NCBI RefSeq assembly: GCF_900078685.2
Contig: NZ_LT546166.1
Location: 240,801 to 304,800, forward strand
Source of the DNA: Mycolicibacter icosiumassiliensis
GTDB taxonomy: Bacteria; Actinomycetota; Actinomycetes; Mycobacteriales; Mycobacteriaceae
Direction: 5' to 3'
Length of the DNA stretch: 64,000 nucleotides
Shown: in pieces, positions 17,061-24,765 of the stretch
How the letters are laid out: each line of letters starts with the position of its first letter
How positions within the stretch are numbered: the stretch's first letter is position 1
Program-made: the position numbers and the translations under genes
The notes under the pieces: model-generated
Database searches by the model: none
What the model was told of the DNA's origin: nothing
The model's input: the letters and a program-made list of their open reading frames with translations, nothing else

Positions 17061-17568
17061 CGAGTGAGGTGAGCAGGCGACGCGCGGCCGACGCGGTCTC
17101 GCTGTGGCGTAGCGCCTCGGCGATCGAGACACCACCCAATTCGTCATGGGTGAGCCGCATGATGCGGTCGGCAGCCAGCGGGTCGGCGGTGAACCGACCC
17201 AGCAGCTCCAGGACCTCGGGCAGCTCGGGGCGCAGCCGGGCGTCGTCGAATTGCCAGGCCGGGAACCAGGTCTGGTTGCCGATGGCCGCGCCGATGAGCT
17301 TGCCTCGGCTGCGCAACCGGTGCACTGCCTGCGGCGTGCCCAGCCGCAGGAGATCTTGGACCTTCGGGGTGGGCAGCGCCCCGGCGACGAAGTCGTCGAC
17401 GAGGGCGGCGCGACGCTGATCGTTCAGGGCGTGGGCGGCGATGCGTTCCAGGGTGCCCTGCGGTGCCGTGGGTGCCTCCAGCAGCGCGTCGAGGACAAGG
17501 GCGAACCCGGCGTCGGTGCGGGCGCGTTCGGCGACCTGGCGGGCGATCGGTGCGACGGCGGTGGGCAT
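17053..17568 (-). CDS. RES-partner antitoxin (MbcA/ParS-like)
   Basis: A 171-residue protein directly upstream of the RES toxin in the same operon. The centre has LPTPKVQDLLRLGTPQAVHRLRSRGKLIG, a helix-turn-helix-like stretch, and the C-terminal half (NQTWFPAWQFDD, LPEVLELLGRF, ADPLAADRIMRL) resembles the DUF2384/antitoxin toxin-binding domain found in RES-associated antitoxins. Longer than the roughly 115-residue MbcA because of an N-terminal extension. ATG start at 17568. It probably represses its own promoter, but no clear palindrome was found in the 47 bases separating it from the next gene's stop. Confidence 0.72.
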   Translation of the reverse strand: MPTAVAPIARQVAERARTDAGFALVLDALLEAPTAPQGTLERIAAHALNDQRRAALVDDFVAGALPTPKVQDLLRLGTPQAVHRLRSRGKLIGAAIGNQTWFPAWQFDDARLRPELPEVLELLGRFTADPLAADRIMRLTHDELGGVSIAEALRHSETASAARRLLTSLGA

Positions 17569-17615
17569 GGTCTAATCCTACTCGCCGTCGCTTAACATTG
17601 AAACAATCGAAACAA

Positions 17616-18476
17616 TTATTCCGGGGTGGACCCCTGCCGGCGCCTCAGCGCGCGCCAGCCCAGCGCACCGGCCACCAGCGCGGCGATCGCGCCCAGCAGC
17701 GGCCAGACGCCCAGCGCGTCGACCCGATCGGCCAACCAGGACTGCACCGCAACCACCGCACCGATCACCGGGTCACCGGCGTCACCCTCGGCGAAGTACA
17801 ACCGGATTTCGTAGTAGCCGTAATAGCTGACGTATAAACCGGTCAGCAGCACGATCACCCCGGCGATCCGCCCCACATACGGCAGCACCCGCCGCAACGC
17901 GGAGCTGGCAGTGGAACCCGCCACAGCCACCGCCAGCGCCGCAACGCCGACGGTGATGCTCATGCCCGCGGCGTAGGCGACAAAGGCCAGCACACCGTCC
18001 AACGTGGATCCCTGCCGGAAGGTCGTGCTGATCACTGCCAGAAACGGCGCGATGGTGCAGGACAGTGAGGCCATGGCGTAGCCGACGCCGTAGCCGTACA
18101 TCGACCCCAGCCGTGCCGTGGGCGTGCCGCCCGCCATGGTGGGCAGCAGCAGCGGGATCTCGCGGCCGGCCAACAGCCAGGCGCCCATCGCCAGCAGCGC
18201 CACGCCGATCAGCACGGTGGCGAACGGTAGATACTTCTGCGCCGAAGCGATCAACGGCGAGACGGCCAATCCGAAGATTCCGAACACCGTCAGGAAGCCG
18301 GTCGCCATCACCATGGTCGCCACCGCTGCCCGGGCCAGTGCGACCGGGCGTGGGGTGTCCCGGCTGGCCGCGATCACCAGACCCAGATAGCCGGGGAGAA
18401 ACGCGAACCCACACGGGTTCAGCGCCGCCACCAGCCCTGCGCCCAGGGCAAAACTGAGTGAGGCGGTGTCGATCAC
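17616..18476 (-). CDS. CcdA/DsbD-like thiol-redox membrane protein
   Basis: Carries reducing power across the cytoplasmic membrane to extracytoplasmic thioredoxin-like proteins. The 286-residue protein from GTG 18476 has about six or seven transmembrane segments. Two hallmark Cys sites are visible: LNPCGFAFLPGYLGLV near residue 20 and SLSCTIAPFLAVI near residue 140, the redox pair of CcdA. The C-terminus ends in a basic tail (RALRRRQGS). It overlaps the DsbE-like gene by four bases (GTGA), so the two form a unit. A similar pair (Rv2877c and MPT53/Rv2878c) exists in M. tuberculosis at another locus. Confidence 0.88.
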   Translation of the reverse strand: MIDTASLSFALGAGLVAALNPCGFAFLPGYLGLVIAASRDTPRPVALARAAVATMVMATGFLTVFGIFGLAVSPLIASAQKYLPFATVLIGVALLAMGAWLLAGREIPLLLPTMAGGTPTARLGSMYGYGVGYAMASLSCTIAPFLAVISTTFRQGSTLDGVLAFVAYAAGMSITVGVAALAVAVAGSTASSALRRVLPYVGRIAGVIVLLTGLYVSYYGYYEIRLYFAEGDAGDPVIGAVVAVQSWLADRVDALGVWPLLGAIAALVAGALGWRALRRRQGSTPE

Positions 18477-18985
18477 GAACCCGCGAGGGCCTGCAGTCGC
18501 CTGTTCAGCTCGGTTTCGGGTAGCGAGCCCGTCACCACCTCGACCCGTCCGTCCGGCTTGATGAAGGCGTACGCGGGCTGTCGAGTCACCCCGAACCTGG
18601 TCCACACCGCGGCGTCGGTGTCGGCCAACTCAGTGAATTCATCGACGCCGTACTTGGTGGCGAACGCGCGCAACGCGTCCAACCGGTCCTGCGCGCCGAC
18701 GCCGACGAACGTCACCTTGGGGTGGGTGGCGGCCAGGTGGGCGACCATCGGTGCATCCCGTTGACAGAGCGGACACCAAGGCGCCCAGAACCACAACACG
18801 GCCGGCCTGCCGACCAGGCTCGCACCGGAAAACGGTCGGCCGTCGAGGGTTTGGGCGGCGAAATCCAGTTGGGTGTTCTCGGCCCTGGTCTGCGAACGGC
18901 AGCCGAAGATCAGTACGGCTATCGCTGCCACAGCCAGGAGCAGTACGGCCGACCGGCGACGCCCAGAGGCCTTGTCTTGCGGCAT
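18473..18985 (-). CDS. Secreted thioredoxin-like (DsbE/MPT53-type) protein
   Basis: Extracytoplasmic disulfide oxidoreductase of 170 residues. An N-terminal hydrophobic segment (SAVLLLAVAAIAVLIFGC) ends in a Cys in a weak lipobox context, so it may be a lipoprotein or a signal-anchored protein. The thioredoxin fold follows with the active site WFWAPWCPLCQRDAP (CxxC) near residue 75 and the cis-Pro strand VTRQPAYAFI. ATG start at 18985. First gene of the two-gene unit with the CcdA-like protein, which is its probable electron donor. Forty-four bases separate it from the divergent SRPBCC fragment. Confidence 0.88.
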   Translation of the reverse strand: MPQDKASGRRRSAVLLLAVAAIAVLIFGCRSQTRAENTQLDFAAQTLDGRPFSGASLVGRPAVLWFWAPWCPLCQRDAPMVAHLAATHPKVTFVGVGAQDRLDALRAFATKYGVDEFTELADTDAAVWTRFGVTRQPAYAFIKPDGRVEVVTGSLPETELNRRLQALAGS

Positions 18986-19029
18986 ACCGGCGAGTATGCC
19001 ACCGCAACCTGCGGAGCTATGGTGCTGCC

Positions 19030-19296
19030 ATGGCACGCGGACGCCTGGAGCACACCGCCGACATCGCTGCGCCGCCCGAAGTCGTTGCGGCGTTTCTGGC
19101 CGACTTGGTCAACTACGAAGCCCTGCACCCGATGCTGTGGTCCACCATGACGGTGCGCCCGCATGCCGGCGGCACCCGGCTGCACGAACAGGTCGACATC
19201 AATGCGCCCAGGATGTTGATGAAGACCGTGCTGCGTGATGGCGGCAGCTCACACGCCGCGATGTGGGACAACCTGCGTCGCTATTTCGAACAGTGA
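19030..19296 (+). CDS. Short SRPBCC-like protein, probably shortened
   Basis: A 88-residue frame with the beginning of a START/SRPBCC fold: LEHTADIAAPPEVVAAFLADL then a strand TRLHEQVDINAPRMLM. The C-terminus (AAMWDNLRRYFEQ) looks like the final helix of the same family. Normal members are about 140-150 residues, so the middle appears to be missing; the join is in frame near residue 70. The ATG at 19030 has no strong ribosome site. It precedes cynS by 23 bases on the same strand. It may be a degraded gene or a naturally small protein. Confidence 0.55.
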   Translation: MARGRLEHTADIAAPPEVVAAFLADLVNYEALHPMLWSTMTVRPHAGGTRLHEQVDINAPRMLMKTVLRDGGSSHAAMWDNLRRYFEQ

Positions 19297-19319
19297 GCGA
19301 GGCGGGCATGCTGGAAGCC

Positions 19320-19769
19320 ATGAACCGAAGCCAGATCACCGAGCAGATCATCGCCGCCCGCCTCGCCAAGGGACTGACCTGGCAGGAGTTGGCCGACGCA
19401 ATCGACAAGCCGGTGGTGTGGACCACCTCGGCGCTGCTGGGTTCACACCCCATTCCTGCCGAATCGGGCAAGGTCCTGGCGGGCCTGCTCGGACTGGACC
19501 CGGCGGTGGTGCCGGTGCTTGCCGCGGTACCGATGCGCGGCGGACTCACTGCACCGCCCACCGACCCGACCATCTACCGACTCTATGAGGCGGTGGGCGT
19601 GTACGGTCCGGCGATCAAGGAACTGATCCACGAGCAGTTTGGCGACGGCATCATGAGCGCGATCAACTTCAGCATGGACATTGAGCGCAAACCGCATCCG
19701 GGCGGTGATCGGGTGGTGATCACCTTCGATGGTAAATTCCTTCCCTACGAATGGAATTCAGCGGACTGA
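19320..19769 (+). CDS. cynS: Cyanate hydratase (cyanase)
   Basis: Converts cyanate and bicarbonate to ammonia and CO2. The 149-residue protein has the N-terminal helical bundle (TEQIIAARLAKGLTWQELADA) and the C-terminal catalytic dimer domain with IYRLYEAVGVYGPAIKE (Arg and Glu of the active site) and GDGIMSAINFSMDIE (catalytic Ser). It ends with FDGKFLPYEWNSAD. Length matches E. coli CynS (156). ATG at 19320 chosen because the family starts MNRSQ-like here. Ten bases separate it from the patatin gene, and no CynR-like regulator or carbonic anhydrase is adjacent. Confidence 0.95.
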   Translation: MNRSQITEQIIAARLAKGLTWQELADAIDKPVVWTTSALLGSHPIPAESGKVLAGLLGLDPAVVPVLAAVPMRGGLTAPPTDPTIYRLYEAVGVYGPAIKELIHEQFGDGIMSAINFSMDIERKPHPGGDRVVITFDGKFLPYEWNSAD

Positions 19770-19779
19770 GCGCCAGTCG

Positions 19780-20832
19780 ATGGCTACTCGTCAAGCACGC
19801 AGCCCGCAACCGCTGACTGCCGACCTGGTGTTGTCCGGCGGGGGAGTGCGTTTCGTCGGGCTGGTCGGATCGGTGGTCGCACTGATGGACGCCGGCTATT
19901 CGGTGCAGCGCATCTCCGGGGTGTCCGGCGGCTCGGTGGTGGGCACGATTCTGGCCGCCGCCGCCCAGGGCGACCAGCTGACCGCCGCGCAGGTCAAGGA
20001 TCTGGCGCTGTCGGTACCGCTGCACACCTGGCGCGACGCGGGGCCACTCCCGCTGATTGGGCCGGTGTGGGGGTTCCTGCGCGACAGCGCCCTGTACCGC
20101 GGCGACGTCGCCCACGATTGGATCCGCAGTGAGCTGGCGAACCTGGGGGTGCGCACCTGGGGTGATCTGGGCTACGACGCCGACAACCTGATGCCCGAGC
20201 GACGCTACCGCGCCGTGGTCACCGTGACCGACGTGACGACCGGGCAGCTGGTACGGCTGCCGTGGGACTACCGGCGGGTCTATGGGCTCGATCCCGACGA
20301 GCAGTCCGTCGCCGACGCAGTGCGCGCCTCGATGGCGGTGCCGTTCTTCTATCGCCCGGTGACGCTGACCAGCGCCGGCGGGCTGCGCTCCACCCTGGTC
20401 GACGGCGGGGTGCTGTCGAACTTCCCGATCTACACCTTCGACCGGCTCGACGGCCGACCACCGCTGTGGCCCACCTTCGGGGTCACGGTGGTGCCGGAGA
20501 TGTCCGATGGGATCGACGCCATGGTTCCGGTGTTGCGGCCGTTGCGCCTGTTCGGACAATCACTGCTGCTGGAGAACCTGATCAGCACCATGTTGGTCGG
20601 CCACGACCAGACCTACCTGAACCAGCCGTGGGTCAGCGTGCGGGCCATCAAGGTCAACTCCACCGATGTCAGCGTGCTGGACTTCGGCATCTCCCGTGAC
20701 CGGCTCGAGAAGCTCTACGACAACGGCTACACCGCAGCGAGCGAGTTTCTGTCGAGCTGGGACTGGGCGGCCTACCTACGGCAGTTCCGGGCGTCGCATT
20801 ACCCAAGCCAGGACACCGCCGACTCGGACTGA
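19780..20832 (+). CDS. Patatin-like phospholipase
   Basis: Ser-Asp dyad lipid acyl hydrolase of 350 residues. DLVLSGGGVRFVGLVG near residue 15 is the oxyanion Gly-rich loop, ISGVSGGSVVGT near residue 47 is the GxSxG nucleophile elbow, and LVDGGVLSNFPI near residue 207 carries the catalytic Asp in DGG. No signal peptide. Probably cotranscribed with cynS, ten bases upstream. Comparable proteins are found throughout mycobacteria (Rv1063c-like); the substrate is not known. ATG start at 19780. Confidence 0.88.
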   Translation: MATRQARSPQPLTADLVLSGGGVRFVGLVGSVVALMDAGYSVQRISGVSGGSVVGTILAAAAQGDQLTAAQVKDLALSVPLHTWRDAGPLPLIGPVWGFLRDSALYRGDVAHDWIRSELANLGVRTWGDLGYDADNLMPERRYRAVVTVTDVTTGQLVRLPWDYRRVYGLDPDEQSVADAVRASMAVPFFYRPVTLTSAGGLRSTLVDGGVLSNFPIYTFDRLDGRPPLWPTFGVTVVPEMSDGIDAMVPVLRPLRLFGQSLLLENLISTMLVGHDQTYLNQPWVSVRAIKVNSTDVSVLDFGISRDRLEKLYDNGYTAASEFLSSWDWAAYLRQFRASHYPSQDTADSD

Positions 20833-20859
20833 TGCCGGGACCCCGCTGAACCTCCGGGC

Positions 20860-21693
20860 TCAGCTGCGGTGCTTGCCCAGCTCGGTGCTGGCGTCACCGA
20901 GCCGCACCGTGATGTCGGTGTTGCCGGCGGCCTCGAGCTGCTCGCGGCCCCGCAGGCGGTCCTGGATCTCGCGGGCCGCCCCGTTGATCCGCTCGATCTC
21001 ACCGCGGAACACATCCGGTCGAGTCTCTTTGCTGGCGTAGTGGAAGTAGCTGAGCAGACTGCGCAGCAGCTCCAGTTTCTGCTTCTCGCGCTTGGCCAGG
21101 TCGTGCGTCGTCATCAACTCGACCCGCCGCACCGGGGGCAGGTCTTTCCAGTCCAGGACCACCTTGTTCTCATACCGGGGTTGCTTGCCCCGCCGCCCGA
21201 ACCAGCCCTTCGGCTCGTCAGGGCTGTTGGCATAGCTGATGGTCCCGGTGAACCGCGACTCGATGCCCTCACCGAGTTCGGCCCGGTCGATCGCCGAATC
21301 CCACACCGTTCGCCATTCCTGGTTCGGCGCCAGCACCGTCAGTTCTTCGGGCAGTTGCAGCGCGACCACGTCCGCGTAGCCGTCCGAGGCGGTTTCGTAG
21401 CGGGCCACGGTGGGTGGTTGGTCGAAGGTGAACCGGATGTCATAGGCGGCGGTCTTGCCGAAGTTTCGGACCACCAGCTCGATGACGTGCCAGTCGGCGG
21501 CGTGCGGCTCCATGAACATCGCCACGTGCGGGCGGGTCTGCTCGGCGGCCAGCCGGCGGTTGCGCTGCAGTTGACGGTTCAAATAAAGCAGTGCCAGCAC
21601 GGTGATACCGATGGCCAGCCAGGCGGCCCAGGCCAGCCAGGCATCGGCGCCCGCGTGGGCGACGTCGTACAAGCGGTCCTCAACTGATCCCAT
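20860..21693 (-). CDS. Hypothetical single-pass membrane protein
   Basis: A 277-residue protein I do not recognise. One transmembrane segment lies near the N-terminus (AWLAWAAWLAIGITVLALLYL), followed by a basic stretch (NRQLQRNRRLAAEQTRPH) and a large cytoplasmic or extracytoplasmic domain with beta-rich pattern (HVIELVVRNFGKTAAYDIRF). The C-terminal third is helical and charged (LAKREKQKLELLRSLLSYF). The layout resembles small bacterial proteins with a TM anchor plus a ligand-binding-like domain. ATG 21693 lies near the start of the intergenic gap to the glyoxalase-like gene, whose stop is 12 bases upstream on the same strand. Confidence 0.75.
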   Translation of the reverse strand: MGSVEDRLYDVAHAGADAWLAWAAWLAIGITVLALLYLNRQLQRNRRLAAEQTRPHVAMFMEPHAADWHVIELVVRNFGKTAAYDIRFTFDQPPTVARYETASDGYADVVALQLPEELTVLAPNQEWRTVWDSAIDRAELGEGIESRFTGTISYANSPDEPKGWFGRRGKQPRYENKVVLDWKDLPPVRRVELMTTHDLAKREKQKLELLRSLLSYFHYASKETRPDVFRGEIERINGAAREIQDRLRGREQLEAAGNTDITVRLGDASTELGKHRS

Positions 21694-21704
21694 CAGCTAT
21701 CCCC

Positions 21705-22421
21705 TCATCCGCCCATCAGCATGCGCCACCGGTCCAGGCTTCCGGCGCTGAATACGTAGTTGGATCGCTTGACCTCGGAAAGCGCCGCGCTCGAGTCGGC
21801 CGAATACCAGTGGCCGGGGAACACCGTCGGGTCGCCCGGCAGTGCGGCCAACTGTTGCAGGCTGCGGTACATCTCGTCGGAGTCGCCGCCCGGGAAGTCG
21901 GTTCGGCCGCAGCCCTCCAGGAACAAGGTGTCGCCGGCAACCAATCGACCGTCCAGCAGGAAGCACTGGCTGCCCGGCGTGTGGCCCGGTGTGTGCAGCA
22001 GCTCGATGTCGATGTCGCCGACGCTAACCCTGTCGCCATGATCATGCGCGGTCAGATCCGTCATCGGAATTTCGGTTACCCGCGAAACCCACTGTGCTTC
22101 ATGGGTATTCACGTGCACCGGAACACTGGCCCGCTCCAGCAGCTCGGCGAGCCCCTTGAGCTCGAAGCCCATCATCTTGCCGCCGACGTGATCGGGGTGG
22201 TGATGGGTGACCAGGACGCCGGACAACCGCATACCGTCGGCCTCGAGCGCGTCGAGCAGATCACCGGCGGCATAGGCCGGATCGACCACGACGGCGTCGC
22301 CGGTCTGCCGGTCGCCGATCAGGTAGGCAAAGTTGCGCATCTGGGCGGCCATCGGGTCGCCGGCCGCGAAATCGCGTCCGGAGAGCAGCTGGCGGAAATA
22401 CAGCCGGTCGGATTCGGGCAC
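21705..22421 (-). CDS. Metallo-beta-lactamase-fold hydrolase (glyoxalase II-like)
   Basis: Probable thioester hydrolase of 238 residues, similar to M. tuberculosis Rv0634c, which is annotated as a glyoxalase II. The zinc motif THHHPDHVGG near residue 68 and later HTPGHTPGSQCFLL and FPGHWYSADSS supply the His and Asp ligands, and VAGDTLFLEGCGRTDFPGG is the conserved Asp loop. GTG at 22421 chosen as start (PESDRLYFRQLL). As in M. tuberculosis, the gene lies just upstream of tRNA-Thr, tRNA-Met, rpmG and hadABC, in the opposite orientation. Substrate not fixed by sequence; mycobacteria use mycothiol, not glutathione. Confidence 0.88.
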   Translation of the reverse strand: MPESDRLYFRQLLSGRDFAAGDPMAAQMRNFAYLIGDRQTGDAVVVDPAYAAGDLLDALEADGMRLSGVLVTHHHPDHVGGKMMGFELKGLAELLERASVPVHVNTHEAQWVSRVTEIPMTDLTAHDHGDRVSVGDIDIELLHTPGHTPGSQCFLLDGRLVAGDTLFLEGCGRTDFPGGDSDEMYRSLQQLAALPGDPTVFPGHWYSADSSAALSEVKRSNYVFSAGSLDRWRMLMGG

Positions 22422-22435
22422 GCCCTCCAGCCTAA

Positions 22436-22535
22436 GCGCCGATTGCAAGCGCGGCGAAGCCGGGCGCCGCAGGTCGGCGCAGTCGGTCGAGCGCCGATTG
22501 CAAGCGCGGCGAAGCCGGGCGCCGCAGGTCGGCGC
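22436..22535. repeat. Perfect 45-bp direct repeat
   Basis: The 45-base unit at 22436-22480 recurs without change at 22491-22535, separated by 10 bases. It starts GCGCCGATTGCAAGCGCGGC and ends in AGGTCGGCGC. It is GC-rich and lies between the glyoxalase-like gene and the tRNA cluster. The period is 55 bases. No coding frame crosses it convincingly. It may be a minisatellite that varies in copy number between strains. Confidence 0.75.
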
Positions 22536-22648
22536 CGTCAAGCAAGCAGGCTTTGGCCAGCGTCTGTCATCGCGGTTTGGTGACCTCGTGGCGGAGGTTG
22601 TAACCTTCTACAGGCTTGCAGCGCCCGAAGGGGTCGCTGTAGGTGACC

Positions 22649-22721
22649 GCCCCCTTAGCTCAGTCGGCAGAGCGTTTCCATGGTAAGGAAAAGGTCAACG
22701 GTTCGATTCCGTTAGGGGGCT
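22649..22721 (+). tRNA. tRNA-Thr (GGT)
   Basis: Cloverleaf: acceptor GCCCCCT (22649-22655) pairs with AGGGGGC (22714-22720), discriminator T. The anticodon stem TTTCC/GGAAA encloses loop ATGGTAA with anticodon GGT. T-arm GGTTCGATTCC is present. CCA is not encoded. It sits 39 bases before tRNA-Met. Confidence 0.95.
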
Positions 22722-22760
22722 CGGTGGACGCCAGTCGGTGCGCCGACTAGCGCCGATCGG

Positions 22761-22834
22761 GGCGGTGTAGCTCAGCTGGTTAGAGCGCACGACTCATAAT
22801 CGTGAGGTCGGGAGATCGAGCCTCCCCACCGCTA
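22761..22834 (+). tRNA. tRNA-Met (CAT), elongator
   Basis: Acceptor GGCGGTG (22761-22767) pairs with CACCGCT (22827-22833; the first pair is G-T) with discriminator A. Anticodon stem CACGA/TCGTG encloses loop CTCATAA, anticodon CAT. The anticodon stem lacks the three G-C pairs and the 1:72 mismatch of the initiator, so this is the elongator. CCA is not encoded. Confidence 0.94.
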
Positions 22835-22872
22835 CTGCAAGCAATTCGACATGTGAACGAAGGACGACAGAC

Positions 22873-23040
22873 GTGGCCTCCAGTACTGATGTGCGGCCGA
22901 AGATCACCTTGGCCTGTGAGGTGTGCAAGCACCGCAACTACATCACCAAGAAGAACCGCCGTAACGACCCCGACCGGTTGGAGCTGAAGAAATTCTGCCC
23001 CAACTGCGGCAAGCACGAGTCGCACCGCGAATCTCGCTAA
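22873..23040 (+). CDS. rpmG: Ribosomal protein L33
   Basis: Small 50S protein of 55 residues, GTG start at 22873. It reads [20 protein letters not shown] then [20 protein letters not shown] and ends [14 protein letters not shown]; both CxxC pairs of the zinc-ribbon form are intact (CEVC and CPNC). It is 12 bases upstream of hadA. Zinc-binding L33 is typically replaced by a non-zinc paralogue under zinc limitation in mycobacteria; whether that copy exists lies outside this window. Confidence 0.93.
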   Translation: MASSTDVRPKITLACEVCKHRNYITKKNRRNDPDRLELKKFCPNCGKHESHRESR

Positions 23041-23052
23041 GGCAGGCCGACC

Positions 23053-23529
23053 GTGTCGTTGGCCGACCGCCTCGTTGGGGCGCGCTACCGCTATCCCGAC
23101 CACTACGACGTGGAACGGGAGAAGATCCGCGAGTACGCACGCGCGGTCAAGGCAGTGGATCCGGCCAGTCTCGACCTCCGAGCGGCAGCTGACCTCGGCT
23201 ACGACGGCCTGGTGGCGTCGCTGACCTTCATCTCGGTGTTCGGGCACATGGCGATTTCGGGTTTCTTCGAGCATTGCGGTGTCACCACCGACGACGCTCA
23301 GATCGTCCAGGTCGACCAGAAGATCGAATTTCTGCGGGCGATCAAGGAAGGCGACCGACTGTTTTGCGATGTGTCGGTCGAATCCGTTCGCCGCGCGCAC
23401 GGCACCGACATCGTTGTGACCATGCAGGTGGTCACCAACCAGGCCGGCGAAATCGTGCAGAAGACATATACGACGTTGGCGGGCCGCGCCGGCGAGGGAG
23501 ACAAGGGTTTCACCGATGGCGTTGCGTGA
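23053..23529 (+). CDS. hadA: (3R)-hydroxyacyl-ACP dehydratase subunit HadA
   Basis: Substrate-specificity subunit of the FAS-II dehydratase in mycolic acid elongation; pairs with HadB to form the HadAB heterodimer. 158 residues with the hotdog-fold pattern VDQKIEFLRAIKEGDRLFCDV. It begins GTG at 23053 (LADRLVGARYRYPDHYDVER) and lies 12 bases after rpmG. The 3' end overlaps hadB by 14 bases, so the two are coupled. Length matches the M. tuberculosis protein. It is the presumed target of thiocarbamide drugs in that species. Confidence 0.95.
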   Translation: MSLADRLVGARYRYPDHYDVEREKIREYARAVKAVDPASLDLRAAADLGYDGLVASLTFISVFGHMAISGFFEHCGVTTDDAQIVQVDQKIEFLRAIKEGDRLFCDVSVESVRRAHGTDIVVTMQVVTNQAGEIVQKTYTTLAGRAGEGDKGFTDGVA

Positions 23530-23944
23530 GTTCAGTTCGGTCAAGGTCGGCGATCAGCTGCCCGAGCGGGTCATCCCGTTGTCGCGGCAGGACCTGGTCA
23601 ACTATGCCGGCGTGTCCGGCGACCTCAACCCGATCCACTGGGACGACGAGATCGCCCAGCAGGTCGGTCTGGACACCGCGATCGCCCACGGCATGCTGAC
23701 CATGGGGCTGGGTGGCGCTTACGTCACGTCCTGGGTGGGCGACCCCGGCGCGGTGACCGAATACAACGTGCGCTTCACCTCGGTGGTGCCGGTGCCCAAC
23801 GACGGCAAGGGCGCCGAGATCACCTTCAGCGGCCGGGTGAAGTCAGTCGACCCCGAATCGAAGACGGTGACCATTGCGCTTACCGCGACCACCGGTGGCA
23901 AGAAGATCTTCGGGCGGGCGGTCGCCTCGGCCAAGCTGGCCTAG
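23516..23944 (+). CDS. hadB: (3R)-hydroxyacyl-ACP dehydratase catalytic subunit HadB
   Basis: Catalytic subunit shared by HadAB and HadBC of FAS-II; dehydrates beta-hydroxyacyl-ACP during meromycolate synthesis. 142 residues, hotdog fold with the active-site hydratase motif NYAGVSGDLNPIHWDDEIA (catalytic Asp and His) near residues 29-47, then AIAHGMLTMGLGGAYV. ATG at 23516 lies inside the end of hadA. Operon order rpmG-hadA-hadB-hadC as in other mycobacteria; hadC starts 11 bases downstream. Confidence 0.96.
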   Translation: MALREFSSVKVGDQLPERVIPLSRQDLVNYAGVSGDLNPIHWDDEIAQQVGLDTAIAHGMLTMGLGGAYVTSWVGDPGAVTEYNVRFTSVVPVPNDGKGAEITFSGRVKSVDPESKTVTIALTATTGGKKIFGRAVASAKLA

Positions 23945-23955
23945 GGAGGCGCAGC

Positions 23956-24456
23956 ATGGCGATCAAAACTGATATCCGGGGCATGATCTGGCGCTACCCC
24001 GACTCGTTCGTGGTTGGCCGCGAAAAGATCCGCGAGTTCGCCCGGTCCATCAAGGCTGAGGACCCCGCCTGTTTCGACGAGGCGGAGGCGGCCAAACTGG
24101 GCTACGACTCGTTACTGGCGCCGCTGACCTTCGTGGCCATTCTGGCGAAGCTGGTGCAATCCGACTTCTTCCGCCACGTCGACACCGGATACACCACCAT
24201 GCAGATGGTCCAGGTCGACCAGGGTTTCACCTACCTCAAGCCGATCAAGGCCGGCGACATACTTTACGCCCGGATGGAGATCGCCTCGGTCAATGAGCGT
24301 TTCGGTGCTGACATCGTGACGACCCGCAACATCTTGACCAACCAGGATGGCGACGTGGTGCTCGAAGCGTTCACCACGATGATGGGTCACGACGGCGACG
24401 ATTCGGTCAACCTCCGGTGGGATGCTGAATCCGGTCAGGTCGTCCGAACAGCCTGA
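23956..24456 (+). CDS. hadC: (3R)-hydroxyacyl-ACP dehydratase subunit HadC
   Basis: Alternative partner of HadB in FAS-II, acting on longer or oxygenated meromycolate intermediates. 166 residues, start ATG 23956 after GGAGGCGC-type site. It shares the HadA-type motifs: WRYPDSFVVGREKIREFAR, QMVQVDQGFTYLKPIKAGD and ILTNQDGDVVLEAFTTMMG. Length is normal. It ends 159 bases before tRNA-Trp. Confidence 0.95.
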   Translation: MAIKTDIRGMIWRYPDSFVVGREKIREFARSIKAEDPACFDEAEAAKLGYDSLLAPLTFVAILAKLVQSDFFRHVDTGYTTMQMVQVDQGFTYLKPIKAGDILYARMEIASVNERFGADIVTTRNILTNQDGDVVLEAFTTMMGHDGDDSVNLRWDAESGQVVRTA

Positions 24457-24481
24457 TTAGTAACTGGCCATAGCGGCGAGG

Positions 24482-24487
24482 TACACT
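24482..24487 (+). promoter_or_regulatory. Candidate -10 element before tRNA-Trp/secE
   Basis: TACACT at 24482-24487 is a plausible mycobacterial -10 box (TAnnnT) in the 159-base gap between hadC and tRNA-Trp. No confident -35 hexamer is seen. GGTTGG and CCAACC (24596-24611) form a small hairpin just before the tRNA. Assignment rests on position only. Confidence 0.3.
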
Positions 24488-24615
24488 CGGACTTCGGGGT
24501 TTTCCCACCATTAGCGCGCTTTCCGTGAGGCGAACGGGGGGCGCGCGAATTGTGTGAGCCGGTGACGGCGAGCAGGTGAAACTTCCGAGCCCGCAGGTTG
24601 GTGCGCCAACCGCGA

Positions 24616-24688
<73 letters not shown>

Positions 24689-24765
24689 CTGACGTGCCAT
24701 GGTGGACACTGGACACCATGCGCGGTACGGCAATGAGGTAAGCGCGAACAACGAAGGAGCATGCG

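Noticed and set aside
22436..22535. Possible CRISPR array
   Set aside because: Only two repeats, a 10-base spacer and no cas genes; it is a direct repeat, not CRISPR.
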